From contig JAEYNR010000084.1 of assembly GCA_023412475.1 (NCBI GenBank), forward strand, positions 62,001 to 126,000: a DNA stretch of 64,000 nucleotides. Direction: 5' to 3'. The position numbers and the translations under genes are program-made. The stretch is from Fibrobacterota bacterium (lineage in GTDB: Bacteria; Fibrobacterota; Chitinivibrionia; Chitinivibrionales; Chitinispirillaceae). A model generated the notes under the pieces. The model was not told the DNA's origin. It saw only the letters and a list, made by a program, of their open reading frames with translations, and made no database searches. Below, one piece after another: positions 1 through 8,298 of this stretch; positions within the stretch are counted from its first letter, which is position 1, and every line of letters begins with the position of its first letter.

Positions 1-160
1 GGTCGTTGTTATAGACCGAATTATCATGGTTGCGGTCAATATACAATAATTTACCACCTGCTTCAAATGTCATCCTTTTAAACAAAGGGCGTCTGGATAA
101 GATTAAAACCGGACTGCATTGCCCTGCAGGAGAAGATGTTGGCACATGCGGGAAATAGTC
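1..160 (-). other. Open frame running off the window edge
   Basis: On the minus strand a frame stays open from a TAA at 161-163 to the window edge, with an internal ATG at 73 giving at least 24 residues (begins MTFEAGGKLLYIDRN). I do not recognise the protein, and it could be chance or the remnant of a gene whose body lies outside. I see no gene or clear signal in 161-326. Confidence 0.2.
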
Positions 161-326
161 TTACATGGAATTGCCAGCGATGCTCCAATACGAAACAAGA
201 ACATCAGGAAGAAACTGGAAATGGGAGCAAGGGCTGACTAAATAACATACTGCTACTTTGAAACTTCTTATTCCTGTTTAGAATTTCGAATATATTTCGT
301 ATTTCGGCTTTATTTCGTATTTTCTC

Positions 327-1439
327 TCAAAATTTATAGAGCTCGCTTACCGACTGATTGTAATGGAGACGGTTGATGGTGGCGGCAAACCTGGATGCCA
401 ATGAATGGATTTTAACGAATTCCAGTTGTGATATAAGGGGGATCTGGGGAATCGAATCGGTTGTGTGCAACAGTTTGAGGCCGTACTCCTTATGGAGGCT
501 GATGAGCTTGGGGATATACTCTTTATGCAGCTTAATATGGCTTACAGCGACATAGATCTGCTGGATACCATGAGCATGGAGCCATAGAGTGGCATTGAAA
601 ATGGAGGTGGCGGTAACCGTTTCATCATCGGTAATAATTGCTATTTTTTTATCCTGGATGTTTCCGATTATTCCTAAGAGGTTTGCTTTATCTTTGCCTG
701 GGCGGAATTTATTGGCTATAGCGTAGGGGATATCCATCGCATCGGAGTAGTGTATGGTGAATTTTGCCCCACCGGCATCGGTCGAGACAGCAACGATGTC
801 ATTGAGACCTTTAAAGTTTTGGAAAATCTCAATGAAAAGGTCTAGGCCGCTTAAGGCAACAAGCATCATATGGGGTTCGTAAAATCCATGCAGGGACAGG
901 GTATGTGGGTGATAGGTGAGATGAGCGTTTGCTCCGGCAACTCTTAGCTGATCGGCAAAGAGGCTGGCAAGGGTTGCTTCCCGTTTGAGAAAGCTGGGTT
1001 TATCCTGTCTTGAATATGGGCAATAAGGGGTAACAACAGTTAGGGTTCGGGCTCGATGCGCCCGAAGGGTTCTGATAACCTGCAGAAGCTGTTGGATGTT
1101 CTCGTTGACTGTGTTTGGGGTGGAAAATTCGTGGACGCATTGAAAAACAAATGCATTTGAGCCTGCAACGTGCTGGTCGAGTCTGGGGCAGGTCTCGGTA
1201 TCCTCAAAGATTCTGGTGATTGGTTTTTCGTGGCTGCCTATTAAGGGGATCTCTTTGAGGTCGCTTCCATATGCTTGAAGCTGTTTTTCGTATTCTTTTT
1301 TTACAGCCCAAGCATAATCGATTCCGGAATTACAGGCTACAAAAAGTAGCCAGCCGTTTGGGCCTGAGAGCTGTTTTTTTTTGATGGAGTCGAAATATTC
1401 AGGAGTGAAAAAGCGCTCTCTTCTTGAAGCGTTGTTCAT
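327..1439 (-). CDS. prs: Ribose-phosphate pyrophosphokinase (PRPP synthetase)
   Basis: Makes 5-phosphoribosyl-1-pyrophosphate from ribose 5-phosphate and ATP for nucleotide, His and Trp synthesis; cytoplasmic. The protein (370 aa) shows the PRPP synthetase core: a VTPYCPYSRQDKP segment in the first half matching the ATP-binding PYxxYxRQD signature, and an IAIITDDETVTATSI segment near residue 270 in the place of the PRPP-binding loop, where the usual DDxxxTGGT has lost its glycines. At 370 aa it is longer than the usual ~315, with about 40 extra N-terminal residues. The divergent loop suggests a non-canonical branch of the family. The ATG at 1439 follows GGAGGAGG, which belongs to the adjacent REP-like repeat. 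It is last in the minus-strand order thiC-prmA-prs. Confidence 0.8.
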   Translation of the reverse strand: MNNASRRERFFTPEYFDSIKKKQLSGPNGWLLFVACNSGIDYAWAVKKEYEKQLQAYGSDLKEIPLIGSHEKPITRIFEDTETCPRLDQHVAGSNAFVFQCVHEFSTPNTVNENIQQLLQVIRTLRAHRARTLTVVTPYCPYSRQDKPSFLKREATLASLFADQLRVAGANAHLTYHPHTLSLHGFYEPHMMLVALSGLDLFIEIFQNFKGLNDIVAVSTDAGGAKFTIHYSDAMDIPYAIANKFRPGKDKANLLGIIGNIQDKKIAIITDDETVTATSIFNATLWLHAHGIQQIYVAVSHIKLHKEYIPKLISLHKEYGLKLLHTTDSIPQIPLISQLEFVKIHSLASRFAATINRLHYNQSVSELYKF

Positions 1440-1440
1440 A

Positions 1441-1551
1441 TCCTCCTCCGCAGCAGACTATTGCAAAGACAGGTCCATCCTCCTTCGTAGCAGACTACTT
1501 CGGAGGATTGGCAGGTCCACCGTCCGTAGCAGACTACTGCGAAGGACGGGT
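1441..1551. repeat. Three REP-like hairpin repeats between prmA and prs
   Basis: Three successive units of about 33-42 bp share the core GTAGCAGACTAC or a decayed form of it. The middle unit (1477-1508) is the best hairpin: ATCCTCC pairs with GGAGGAT, then an unpaired TTC/TTC bulge, then GTAG pairs with CTAC around a CAGA loop. The third unit (1519-1548) has CCGTCC/GGACGG outer arms. The first (1441-1473) is degenerate. The third contains the prmA stop codon and the first supplies the purine-rich ribosome-binding sequence of prs. Confidence 0.65.
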
Positions 1552-2385
1552 AAAACTTCCACACCACCACTCGTTTTCTGTTTTCTGCTCAATAAGGTTG
1601 AAGTTAAAATCACTTGCACTGGTTATAGTTTCATCTCTTTCTTTGCTCAATATACCAGACCACACTAGAATACCTTCTTTTTTCAGTAGCTGGCTGATAC
1701 TGGAAAGAAGAGGTTCGGACTCTTTAATGATCATGTTCATAACTATTAAATCAAAGAGGGCTGAGGTTTTTAATCCCGACAGAGTACCAATTAAAAAATC
1801 GATTCTGCCACTAGGGGAATTGAGCCGGTGGTTCTCCGCCAGATTTTCCTGACAATCCTTATCGATTTCGACCCCTATGCAACTTGCAGCTTTGCACTTA
1901 TCTGCTACAAAGCAAAGAATTCCTGAGCCAGTTCCGATATCGAGTATTGATTTACCAGGGAGCCATTCTTTTTTGCTCAAAATTTCTCTGGCTGCAAGTC
2001 GGGTAGTTTCGTGATGACCGGTCCCAAATGCCATCTTGGGTTCGATTTTAATCCAGACATCATCTTTGTTTAATAAAGGAGGCAGCCAGAGAGGAGAGAC
2101 CCAGTAACCCGGAGCAAGTTCAGCAGGTTGCATGGATTCACGCCACTTTCTGTTCCAGTCTTCGTTTTCAATTTGTCTTATCAGGACCGGGGATAAGGGG
2201 TTTCTGTTTTTCAGGTCATCTGAGGCTATTTGTGCGGTCTGCTGATCTTTGAAATAGACTTTTACTTCAATGCCTCTATCCACAGAGTTCTCTTCACATC
2301 CCTGCATTCCCAGGGAGTACCAGGTAGCGATAGCGATCTCTTTTTGTTCTGGTGAAAGGATGGTGCTGACGCAGTAATTTGACAT
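1534..2385 (-). CDS. prmA: Ribosomal protein L11 methyltransferase
   Basis: Class I SAM-dependent methyltransferase expected to trimethylate ribosomal protein L11. Sequence evidence: a KMAFGTGHHETTRL segment, diagnostic of PrmA, followed by ILDIGTGSGILCFVADK (SAM-binding motif I) and DLIVMNMI in place of the usual NILA catalytic motif. I chose the ATG at 2385 because it starts just after the thiC stop (2388) and follows AGGAG with about 8 nt spacing; upstream extension would overlap thiC. The length (283 aa) is normal. The last residues (RPSQ) and the TAG stop fall inside a REP-like repeat, so the C-terminus has been shaped by that insertion. Confidence 0.88.
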   Translation of the reverse strand: MSNYCVSTILSPEQKEIAIATWYSLGMQGCEENSVDRGIEVKVYFKDQQTAQIASDDLKNRNPLSPVLIRQIENEDWNRKWRESMQPAELAPGYWVSPLWLPPLLNKDDVWIKIEPKMAFGTGHHETTRLAAREILSKKEWLPGKSILDIGTGSGILCFVADKCKAASCIGVEIDKDCQENLAENHRLNSPSGRIDFLIGTLSGLKTSALFDLIVMNMIIKESEPLLSSISQLLKKEGILVWSGILSKERDETITSASDFNFNLIEQKTENEWWCGSFTRPSQ

Positions 2386-2387
2386 AA

Positions 2388-3674
2388 TCAGATCTCCTGT
2401 TGAACCGATCGAGAGCGGCGGATTGCGCAGAATTCGCCACACATCGAGCAGTGTGATGAGTCATCCTGTGGTGGAAGTGATTTGCGATAGCTGCGTGCTT
2501 TTTCCGGATCGATACATAGAGAGAGAACTCGTTCCCAATCCAGGTCGACCTTAGCCTTTGAGATAGCGTTATCCCATTCGATTGCTGATGGGTTTCCCCT
2601 GGAGATATCGGCAGCATGAGCTGCGATTCTGGAAGCAATCACTCCTTCCCGGACATCTTCTATGGAAGGTAGTCGCAAATGTTCTGCCGGTGTGACATAG
2701 CAGAGAAAATCGGCTCCAGCCATAGCAGCCACAGCTCCACCGATTGCGCCGCTTATGTGATCGTATCCGGGGCTGACATCGGTTACCAGGGGGCCCAATA
2801 CATAAAAAGGGGCATTATCGCAGAGACTTTTCTGAATCTGGACATTGGCGATAACCTGATGAAGGGGGATATGTCCGGGGCCTTCGACGAAAACGCCGAC
2901 GTTTTTCTGTTTTGCTCTTTTTACCAGATCACCTAAAATTATCAGTTCCTCGATTTGTACTCTGTCGGTGGCATCGTGCAAAGCACCGGGTCTGAAGCCA
3001 TCACCCAGGCTCAGGGCTACATCATTTTTAGCCAAGATCTCCAGGAGCCGGTCGAATTGTTCATAGAGGGGGTTTTCTTTTTTGTTTCGGTAGATCCATT
3101 CCATAATTATGGTTCCACCTCGGCTGGTTGCACCTGCAAGGCGGTTGACTTCCTTAAAGCGGGTGACCGTCTGGATGTTAATTCCGCAGTGCAGGGTCAG
3201 AAAGTCGATACCCTGTTCGCAGTGTTCAGTTATAATCTCAAAGAGGTCTTCAGCGGTAGTTTGCAGCACAGATATTCCGCGATCACGGGCGCGGACAGCC
3301 AGCTCGTAGAGTGGGACGGTGCCGATTGCTACCGGACATTCTTTAATCAGTTCCTCACGGATTACTTTGAGATCACCGCAAGTTGAGAGGTCCATGATTG
3401 CATCTGCACCATGATGTACTGCTACCCGCATCTTTTCCAGTTCATCTTTAATCTCGGCGTGCGCTGAGGAGGTGCCGATGTTGGCGTTGATTTTTACCCG
3501 TGAAGGAGAACCCAACAACAATGGCTCTATCTGGCGATTTCTGTTTTTTACCAGAACCATTGTTCCGCTGGCCATTGCAGATCTGACAATTTCCGGAGAT
3601 AAACCTTCCCGGATTGCAGCCTTTTGTATCTCCTCTGAAATTAATCCTGATTTGGCCTGCTCTACTCTAGTCAT
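2388..3674 (-). CDS. thiC: Phosphomethylpyrimidine synthase (HMP-P synthase)
   Basis: Radical-SAM enzyme converting aminoimidazole ribotide to hydroxymethylpyrimidine phosphate in thiamine synthesis. The 428-aa protein is the short form seen in archaea, clostridia and relatives, lacking the long N-terminal domain of E. coli ThiC. Supporting motifs are AHAEIKDELEKM, TLHCGIN, VEGPGHIPL, YVLGPLVTDVSPGYDHI and the C-terminal [4Fe-4S] motif CSMCGEFC near residue 410. The start has GGAGAG about 11 nt upstream. I see no TPP riboswitch in the leader. It is first of the thiC-prmA-prs run, with 2 bp to prmA. Confidence 0.95.
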   Translation of the reverse strand: MTRVEQAKSGLISEEIQKAAIREGLSPEIVRSAMASGTMVLVKNRNRQIEPLLLGSPSRVKINANIGTSSAHAEIKDELEKMRVAVHHGADAIMDLSTCGDLKVIREELIKECPVAIGTVPLYELAVRARDRGISVLQTTAEDLFEIITEHCEQGIDFLTLHCGINIQTVTRFKEVNRLAGATSRGGTIIMEWIYRNKKENPLYEQFDRLLEILAKNDVALSLGDGFRPGALHDATDRVQIEELIILGDLVKRAKQKNVGVFVEGPGHIPLHQVIANVQIQKSLCDNAPFYVLGPLVTDVSPGYDHISGAIGGAVAAMAGADFLCYVTPAEHLRLPSIEDVREGVIASRIAAHAADISRGNPSAIEWDNAISKAKVDLDWERVLSLCIDPEKARSYRKSLPPQDDSSHCSMCGEFCAIRRSRSVQQEI

Positions 3675-4105
3675 AGAATAAAAAACTCTCCATATCCAAA
3701 AGTGAAAAAAAATTTACTAGTTACTTAGCCGGTTTGTTTAGAACCTCTTTTGTTTTCAATAAAAAGAAATTTTTAAGAAACAGGTAGAAAATACATCCTC
3801 ACGATCATTGAGTTTAAAAAAAGGTGGCATAAAAACTGCTTTTTAAAATTAATCTGAAAATAGCTTCATCAGAAGAATCGGTGCAATTGGAAGCACTGCA
3901 CTAAAAAAAACATTGAAGTAGATTAATCATTTGCTGGTTGAAACTGGGATTTGTGCTTAAAATAATTGGATCAGCATACTTGTTTTAATGGGTGGAATAT
4001 GGTATTATTATCGTCTATAAAATATTGGCAGACTTTAATTTAAGAATCCCGCAATTGTATTATTTATTTTCTAGAACTTTAGAAAGTATCCGATGGGGGG
4101 ACCTA
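3675..4105. other. Intergenic region, thiC / DksA-like gene
   Basis: AT-rich leader between divergent genes. The only candidate signal is TTGTTT, 17 bp, TATTAT at 3980-4008 on the plus strand, a weak sigma-70-like promoter for the DksA-like gene. No RNA gene or repeat was recognised. Confidence 0.3.
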
Positions 4106-4504
4106 ATGAATAAGAAACTTACACAGAAACAACTTGATTACTTCAGAGAAAAGCTGCTTTCCGAAAAGCAAAAAGTTCTTGAAGAGATGGATGAGCTTCA
4201 GCAGAGCAACTTAAAGCAGTCTATATCTGATTCTGCAGGCGAGATTTCCCGCTACAGTTATCATCTGGGCGATGTGGCCTCTCTTTCATACGGGCGGGAA
4301 TTTTCGATGGGACTGGCTGAACGGCAGCAAAAATATCTGGAGCAGATTGATGATGCATTGCGAAGAATCCAGGATGGCAGCTATGGAATCTGCAAGGTAA
4401 CCGGAGAGCTTATCCCAATAGAGCGTTTAGAAGAGGTGCCAGTGGCTAAATACTCTGTGAAAGGAAAAGAAATTCTTGAGAGGCGGAAAAAACAGGGAAT
4501 TTAA
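4106..4504 (+). CDS. DksA/TraR-family protein without the zinc cysteines
   Basis: Small (132 aa) homologue of DksA/TraR, proteins that bind RNA polymerase through the secondary channel and tune transcription in the stringent response. It has a charged coiled-coil N-terminus (KLTQKQLDYFREKLLSEKQK onward), then LAERQQKYLEQIDDALRRIQDGSYGIC, typical of the family. Where classical DksA has a four-Cys zinc finger, this protein reads YGICKVTGELIPIERL...VAKYSVKG: only the first Cys remains, as in the Bacteroidota-type branch. The frame is open to 3992, but the ATG at 4106 follows a G-rich ribosome-binding site and matches the family N-terminus. A terminator follows directly. Confidence 0.85.
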   Translation: MNKKLTQKQLDYFREKLLSEKQKVLEEMDELQQSNLKQSISDSAGEISRYSYHLGDVASLSYGREFSMGLAERQQKYLEQIDDALRRIQDGSYGICKVTGELIPIERLEEVPVAKYSVKGKEILERRKKQGI

Positions 4505-4532
4505 AACCCTGATTCCTCCATCTTATGCTTTT

Positions 4533-4569
4533 GTGGTTCTCTCTGGCATGTGAGGACCACAATTTTTTT
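4533..4569 (+). terminator. Rho-independent terminator of the DksA-like gene
   Basis: GTGGTTCTC pairs with GAGGACCAC (one G-T wobble) around a 10-nt loop, followed by AATTTTTTT. Confidence 0.85.
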
Positions 4570-4619
4570 CCGGAGTTTTTTGAAGAGGGGAGAGTGTATC
4601 TATTTACCGGTTTGTCATC

Positions 4620-6296
4620 ATGGGGCTTTTAACTTTTGCCCTTCTTTCCTATGCAGACAACTTATCGTTTCTACTTCTGAATGACTCAATTCTCAGCAGT
4701 TGTGCCAAAAGCTCCCCTTTTAATTGCAAAGCTTTGCGTTTTTTTCTAAAATCTTCAAATACGACCTCAAAATCGATTCTGGCAGCACGTTATCTGGATT
4801 CCCTGGGTTTTTTTCAGGCAGTCTGGGACACGCTCTCCAAGGATTCCATAAGGATCATCCCTGGTCATAGAAGCCAGATTGTTTCTGAATCCTTTGCCGG
4901 AGTGGACTCTTCTATTCTCTCCTCCTTTGATCCCGAAACTTTTCCTTACCCCTATGATGCGGGCAGAATAAGACTGAGGGCTGAACGGTTGAGCCATTTG
5001 ATGGCAAACAATGGATTTCCTTTCGCCAATGTGACCATCAATCTTAAAAATCTTGATGAGCAAAATGATATAACCATTGAGTACGTGGTTTTTACCGATC
5101 AAACCAGCCACTTTACATCACCTTCTTTTTATGGGCCCTTTGTAACCAACAAGAAGATTCTGCTTAAAGATTTTTCTCTCCAACAGGGTCAGATATTTAA
5201 CATGCAGAAGGTAATCGATTCTGAAAAGCGGTTAAGAAGACGTCCATACATTAAAAATGTGACTCTTTCCACACCCGAGATTGACTCTTCCTCAGATCAC
5301 CAGGGAGCTCTCATGGTTACTGTGCCAATTTTTATTGAAGATCACTCAGGATTGGGTTTGGAGGGGACAGCCGGCTTCACTGCTTCACATGAGACAAAAC
5401 CTGCATTATATGGAAATCTCATGTTGTCGCTGATAAATGTTTTCCATAGCGGAGAATCTGCTTTGTTTGAATATTCCGGTGATAAAACTCGTCAGCAGCT
5501 TAAAATTGAATTTTCCAAACCCTGGCTGTTTAATTTGCCTTTAATTCTTGACGGTGCAATGGAATTGGAAGTGCTTAAGGAGCAGTATGGGTTTTTATCT
5601 GCTCAGATAGCGCTTTTCAGTGAAATCGGAAACTGGTGGCGTGTTGGGGCAGGGGTAAATGTGTCAGAAACCACTCCCAGAAATGATTCATTGGGTGAGC
5701 ATGGAACTTTTTATGGAGCAGATTTCATTCTGGCTGCTTTACCCCAGGAAACAGGCAAGGGGCTTTTTTCCAGGGAATTGATTGTTAAAAGTGGCAGTGG
5801 AGTTGCCCGGAAAGATAAAAATTATTCCCGTACCCGTATTGAACTCCTTATGGGCACTCATCTGCCCTTGTTTTCATGGCAAGCTCTTCGGTTGCGGTTG
5901 GTTTCAAAGCACCTTATAACCAAGGAGCAGAATCTGATTGCTGCAGAGAAATTCAGGACTGGGGGGTATAATTCTCTCAGGGGATATTCAGACAATGAAT
6001 TTGCCTTCAGAACTTTGATCTATGGACAGTTAGAGTATCTGATGTATTTCACCGGTGCTGGGGCTGTATATATTTTTAGCGATGGTGGAGTTGGTTTTGA
6101 AAAAAAGATTGAGCTTAATGGAAACTATAGTTCAATGCTGGGTTATGGGGTAGGGATTCGCCTGCCATCCAGAATTGGTATTATGACTATGGAGTGGGCT
6201 AGAAATTTCAGGGACCAGAAAAATTTGGGACGTATCCATATTCGCTTTCAGAACGAGCTAGCATTAAATTCCGGCAAAATCATATCTAAATTTTAA
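4620..6296 (+). CDS. BamA/TamA-like outer-membrane protein (POTRA + 16-strand barrel type)
   Basis: 558-aa Omp85-superfamily protein. The N-terminal third resembles POTRA modules (LSHLMANNGFPFANVTINLK; RLRRRPYIKNVTL is typical of POTRA). The C-terminal two thirds are beta-strand rich with RTGGYNSLRGYSDNEF, the lid-lock RGY motif of the surface-antigen barrel, and the chain ends in a phenylalanine. A role in inserting or exporting outer-membrane proteins is inferred. It is shorter than BamA (about 800 aa), nearer TamA-like forms. The start is uncertain: the ATG at 4620 has only a distant purine stretch (about 4585), and no other start codon precedes it before the upstream stop. Its stop overlaps the next start as TAATG, so the two genes are probably co-translated. 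Confidence 0.75.
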   Translation: MGLLTFALLSYADNLSFLLLNDSILSSCAKSSPFNCKALRFFLKSSNTTSKSILAARYLDSLGFFQAVWDTLSKDSIRIIPGHRSQIVSESFAGVDSSILSSFDPETFPYPYDAGRIRLRAERLSHLMANNGFPFANVTINLKNLDEQNDITIEYVVFTDQTSHFTSPSFYGPFVTNKKILLKDFSLQQGQIFNMQKVIDSEKRLRRRPYIKNVTLSTPEIDSSSDHQGALMVTVPIFIEDHSGLGLEGTAGFTASHETKPALYGNLMLSLINVFHSGESALFEYSGDKTRQQLKIEFSKPWLFNLPLILDGAMELEVLKEQYGFLSAQIALFSEIGNWWRVGAGVNVSETTPRNDSLGEHGTFYGADFILAALPQETGKGLFSRELIVKSGSGVARKDKNYSRTRIELLMGTHLPLFSWQALRLRLVSKHLITKEQNLIAAEKFRTGGYNSLRGYSDNEFAFRTLIYGQLEYLMYFTGAGAVYIFSDGGVGFEKKIELNGNYSSMLGYGVGIRLPSRIGIMTMEWARNFRDQKNLGRIHIRFQNELALNSGKIISKF

Positions 6297-8008
6297 TGGT
6301 GGATCAGGTGTATAAACCTTTTCTTGGTACTATCTTTTTACTCTTCTTTCTGGGATTAAGACCGGTTTTTTCAGGTTGCCCCAGTGCTGATTCCTCCTGG
6401 CAGCGCTCAGATGTATTATCAAAAGTAAAATTTCTTCTTGAGAACTGTGACCAAATCGATTCCAACTGTTTTTTTTCGGTTCTTCAACCATTAGTAGAGC
6501 AAAAGGGCAAAAAAGGTCTTCAGGACAGTTTGACATTGTTTGTAAAAAGGTGGACAGAACAACACAAAACCGGCTCCAGCTTACTTTTTCTCTGTTATCG
6601 TTCGGAATTTATTTATTCAAGAAAACCGGTCTGGGCTTTGATCGTTTCAGATTGGGAGAAAGATAACGAAACTCTTTATAGCGAAATTGACAATCTGGTT
6701 AAAAGAGGGTTTCATGCTAGAGCCGACACATTGTATTCGATCTTTGATGCAGAAGGGAAGCTGGGTTCTCAGGACTGGTTGAAGTGGGCAAAAATAAAGG
6801 GTCTTGTGGGCGATTACAGTAAAATTGCCATGCTTTATTGCAAAGCTATTCATAAGGAGCCCATGCTAAGTGTGTTTGCTTTTCATCAGTTGGGACGGGA
6901 ACTTAAGGATTCAGATTCGGTTACAGCAGAAAAGGTGCTGGAGCAGTTTTCCAGGTGTGGCATCGAATCTCCTGGCTCAGATTCTGTATCCATATACTCC
7001 TGGTTGGCTGATATATATGCGGAACTGGGTTTTTACCAACATGAGTTGGGTGCACTGAATCTTATGAGTTCTTCGGGGGCAGCTATAGCTGCCAGAGCTT
7101 TGGAAACAGCCCGCAGAAGGTATGCGCTGCACAAATACAGAGAGGCTATAGAAGCAGCCATAATGAGTTATCAGAGCACCGACCGTTTTTCTGTCAGGTC
7201 TATGGCGGCTTCCATTTGCTACCAGTCATTTATGAAAATGGGTGAAATCGATTCTGCTGCCGGGTGGCTTAAACGTATGGAGTTGGGCTCGGATAAAAAC
7301 AGAATTGAGGCAGTTACTTTTTATCAGAATTGGGGTGAATTTTCTAATGCCGCTCCTTTAATCGACTCGCTGTCGTTGTCTGTGGCCCGGGATTCACTTA
7401 CCTTACGCCAGTTTATATTGCAGGGAAATATTCAAAAGGCATTTGCATATTTTAACAGGTCTGAGCTTAAAATCCACAAAGATCAAAAAAACGCTTCATT
7501 GTGGAAGGCCAGAATGTTACTTTTCAGTGATAAGTTTAAAGACTTTACTGCATTTCTAGATACTCTGGAGGTTGCACCGTTTTGGGAATGTGCCCGGGAG
7601 TTGATCTTATACCAATACTGGGTTGAACGGCTGAGGAATTCATCTGAATCGCTTGCGGCCTGGGCAAGCATCGAATATAATTTGTATTGTGGATCGTTTA
7701 ACAAGATTTCTCAAACACTTAACCATAATCGTGCTGGGGATCAATTGTGGCACCAACTGGTGTTGTATGCTGGTAAATCCTGCATAAACCGGGGACGCTA
7801 CAAAGAGGCTTTAATGCTTTTAGAATTAGACACCCTTAAAGAAAAATCGCCTGAATTTCTTTACAGCAAGGCAGAGGCGCTTTATCATTGTGGGGATGCA
7901 GTAAGTGCCAGGTCTGTTTTAAACAGAATAATACTGGAATATCCGGCAGATCTGCATTCAGATAAAGCAAGAGTCTTTATTAATGAACATAGTTTGGACA
8001 ATCAATAG
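6296..8008 (+). CDS. Exported TPR-type lipoprotein candidate
   Basis: 570-aa protein with an N-terminal hydrophobic signal (GTIFLLFFLGLRPVFSGC) whose final Cys could be lipidated. The remainder is alpha-helical with repeated TPR-like spacing (for example FAFHQLGRELKDSDSVTAEK; KSCINRGRYKEALMLLELD; YHCGDAVSARSVLNRIILEY). No catalytic motif is visible. Its start overlaps the stop of the Omp85-like gene by one base, so a partner or accessory role for that barrel, as BamD is to BamA, is a reasonable inference. The specific function is unknown. Confidence 0.65.
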   Translation: MVDQVYKPFLGTIFLLFFLGLRPVFSGCPSADSSWQRSDVLSKVKFLLENCDQIDSNCFFSVLQPLVEQKGKKGLQDSLTLFVKRWTEQHKTGSSLLFLCYRSEFIYSRKPVWALIVSDWEKDNETLYSEIDNLVKRGFHARADTLYSIFDAEGKLGSQDWLKWAKIKGLVGDYSKIAMLYCKAIHKEPMLSVFAFHQLGRELKDSDSVTAEKVLEQFSRCGIESPGSDSVSIYSWLADIYAELGFYQHELGALNLMSSSGAAIAARALETARRRYALHKYREAIEAAIMSYQSTDRFSVRSMAASICYQSFMKMGEIDSAAGWLKRMELGSDKNRIEAVTFYQNWGEFSNAAPLIDSLSLSVARDSLTLRQFILQGNIQKAFAYFNRSELKIHKDQKNASLWKARMLLFSDKFKDFTAFLDTLEVAPFWECARELILYQYWVERLRNSSESLAAWASIEYNLYCGSFNKISQTLNHNRAGDQLWHQLVLYAGKSCINRGRYKEALMLLELDTLKEKSPEFLYSKAEALYHCGDAVSARSVLNRIILEYPADLHSDKARVFINEHSLDNQ

Positions 8009-8052
8009 CCGGACAGGAAATTCAAATAAAAAATTTTCAGGAAAGAGCATTT

Positions 8053-8298
8053 ATGAGTATTCGATGGATCAAAAATTTGATAATCGATGGAGAGAAAAGT
8101 ACTATCGAAATTCAGATTGGCGACAAAAAGATAGGCGATAAATGTTACACCAGAATCAATGGCGACGTTGAGTACTGGTTTGAAAACATTTATGATTCAA
8201 GAAGCGATATTATTGCTCAAGGTCTGGATATTCTCAAGAAAAGGTTAGAATTAAAAAATGTTACCTACCCTGACGGAAGGTTATATGACTGGCAATAA
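8053..8298 (+). CDS. Small conserved-looking protein of unknown function
   Basis: 81 aa, soluble, mixed charge (MSIRWIKNLIIDGEKST...DILKKRLELKNVTYPDGRLYDWQ), no signal peptide or transmembrane segment. It follows the TPR gene by 44 bp with GGAAAGAG upstream of its ATG and overlaps the start of the GH57-like gene, so it is probably translationally coupled to it. I do not recognise the family. Confidence 0.55.
   Translation: MSIRWIKNLIIDGEKSTIEIQIGDKKIGDKCYTRINGDVEYWFENIYDSRSDIIAQGLDILKKRLELKNVTYPDGRLYDWQ

Noticed and set aside
3675..4105. TPP riboswitch upstream of thiC
   Set aside because: The leader lacks the conserved CTGAGA and the ACCTGA...GGATAATG core on the minus strand.
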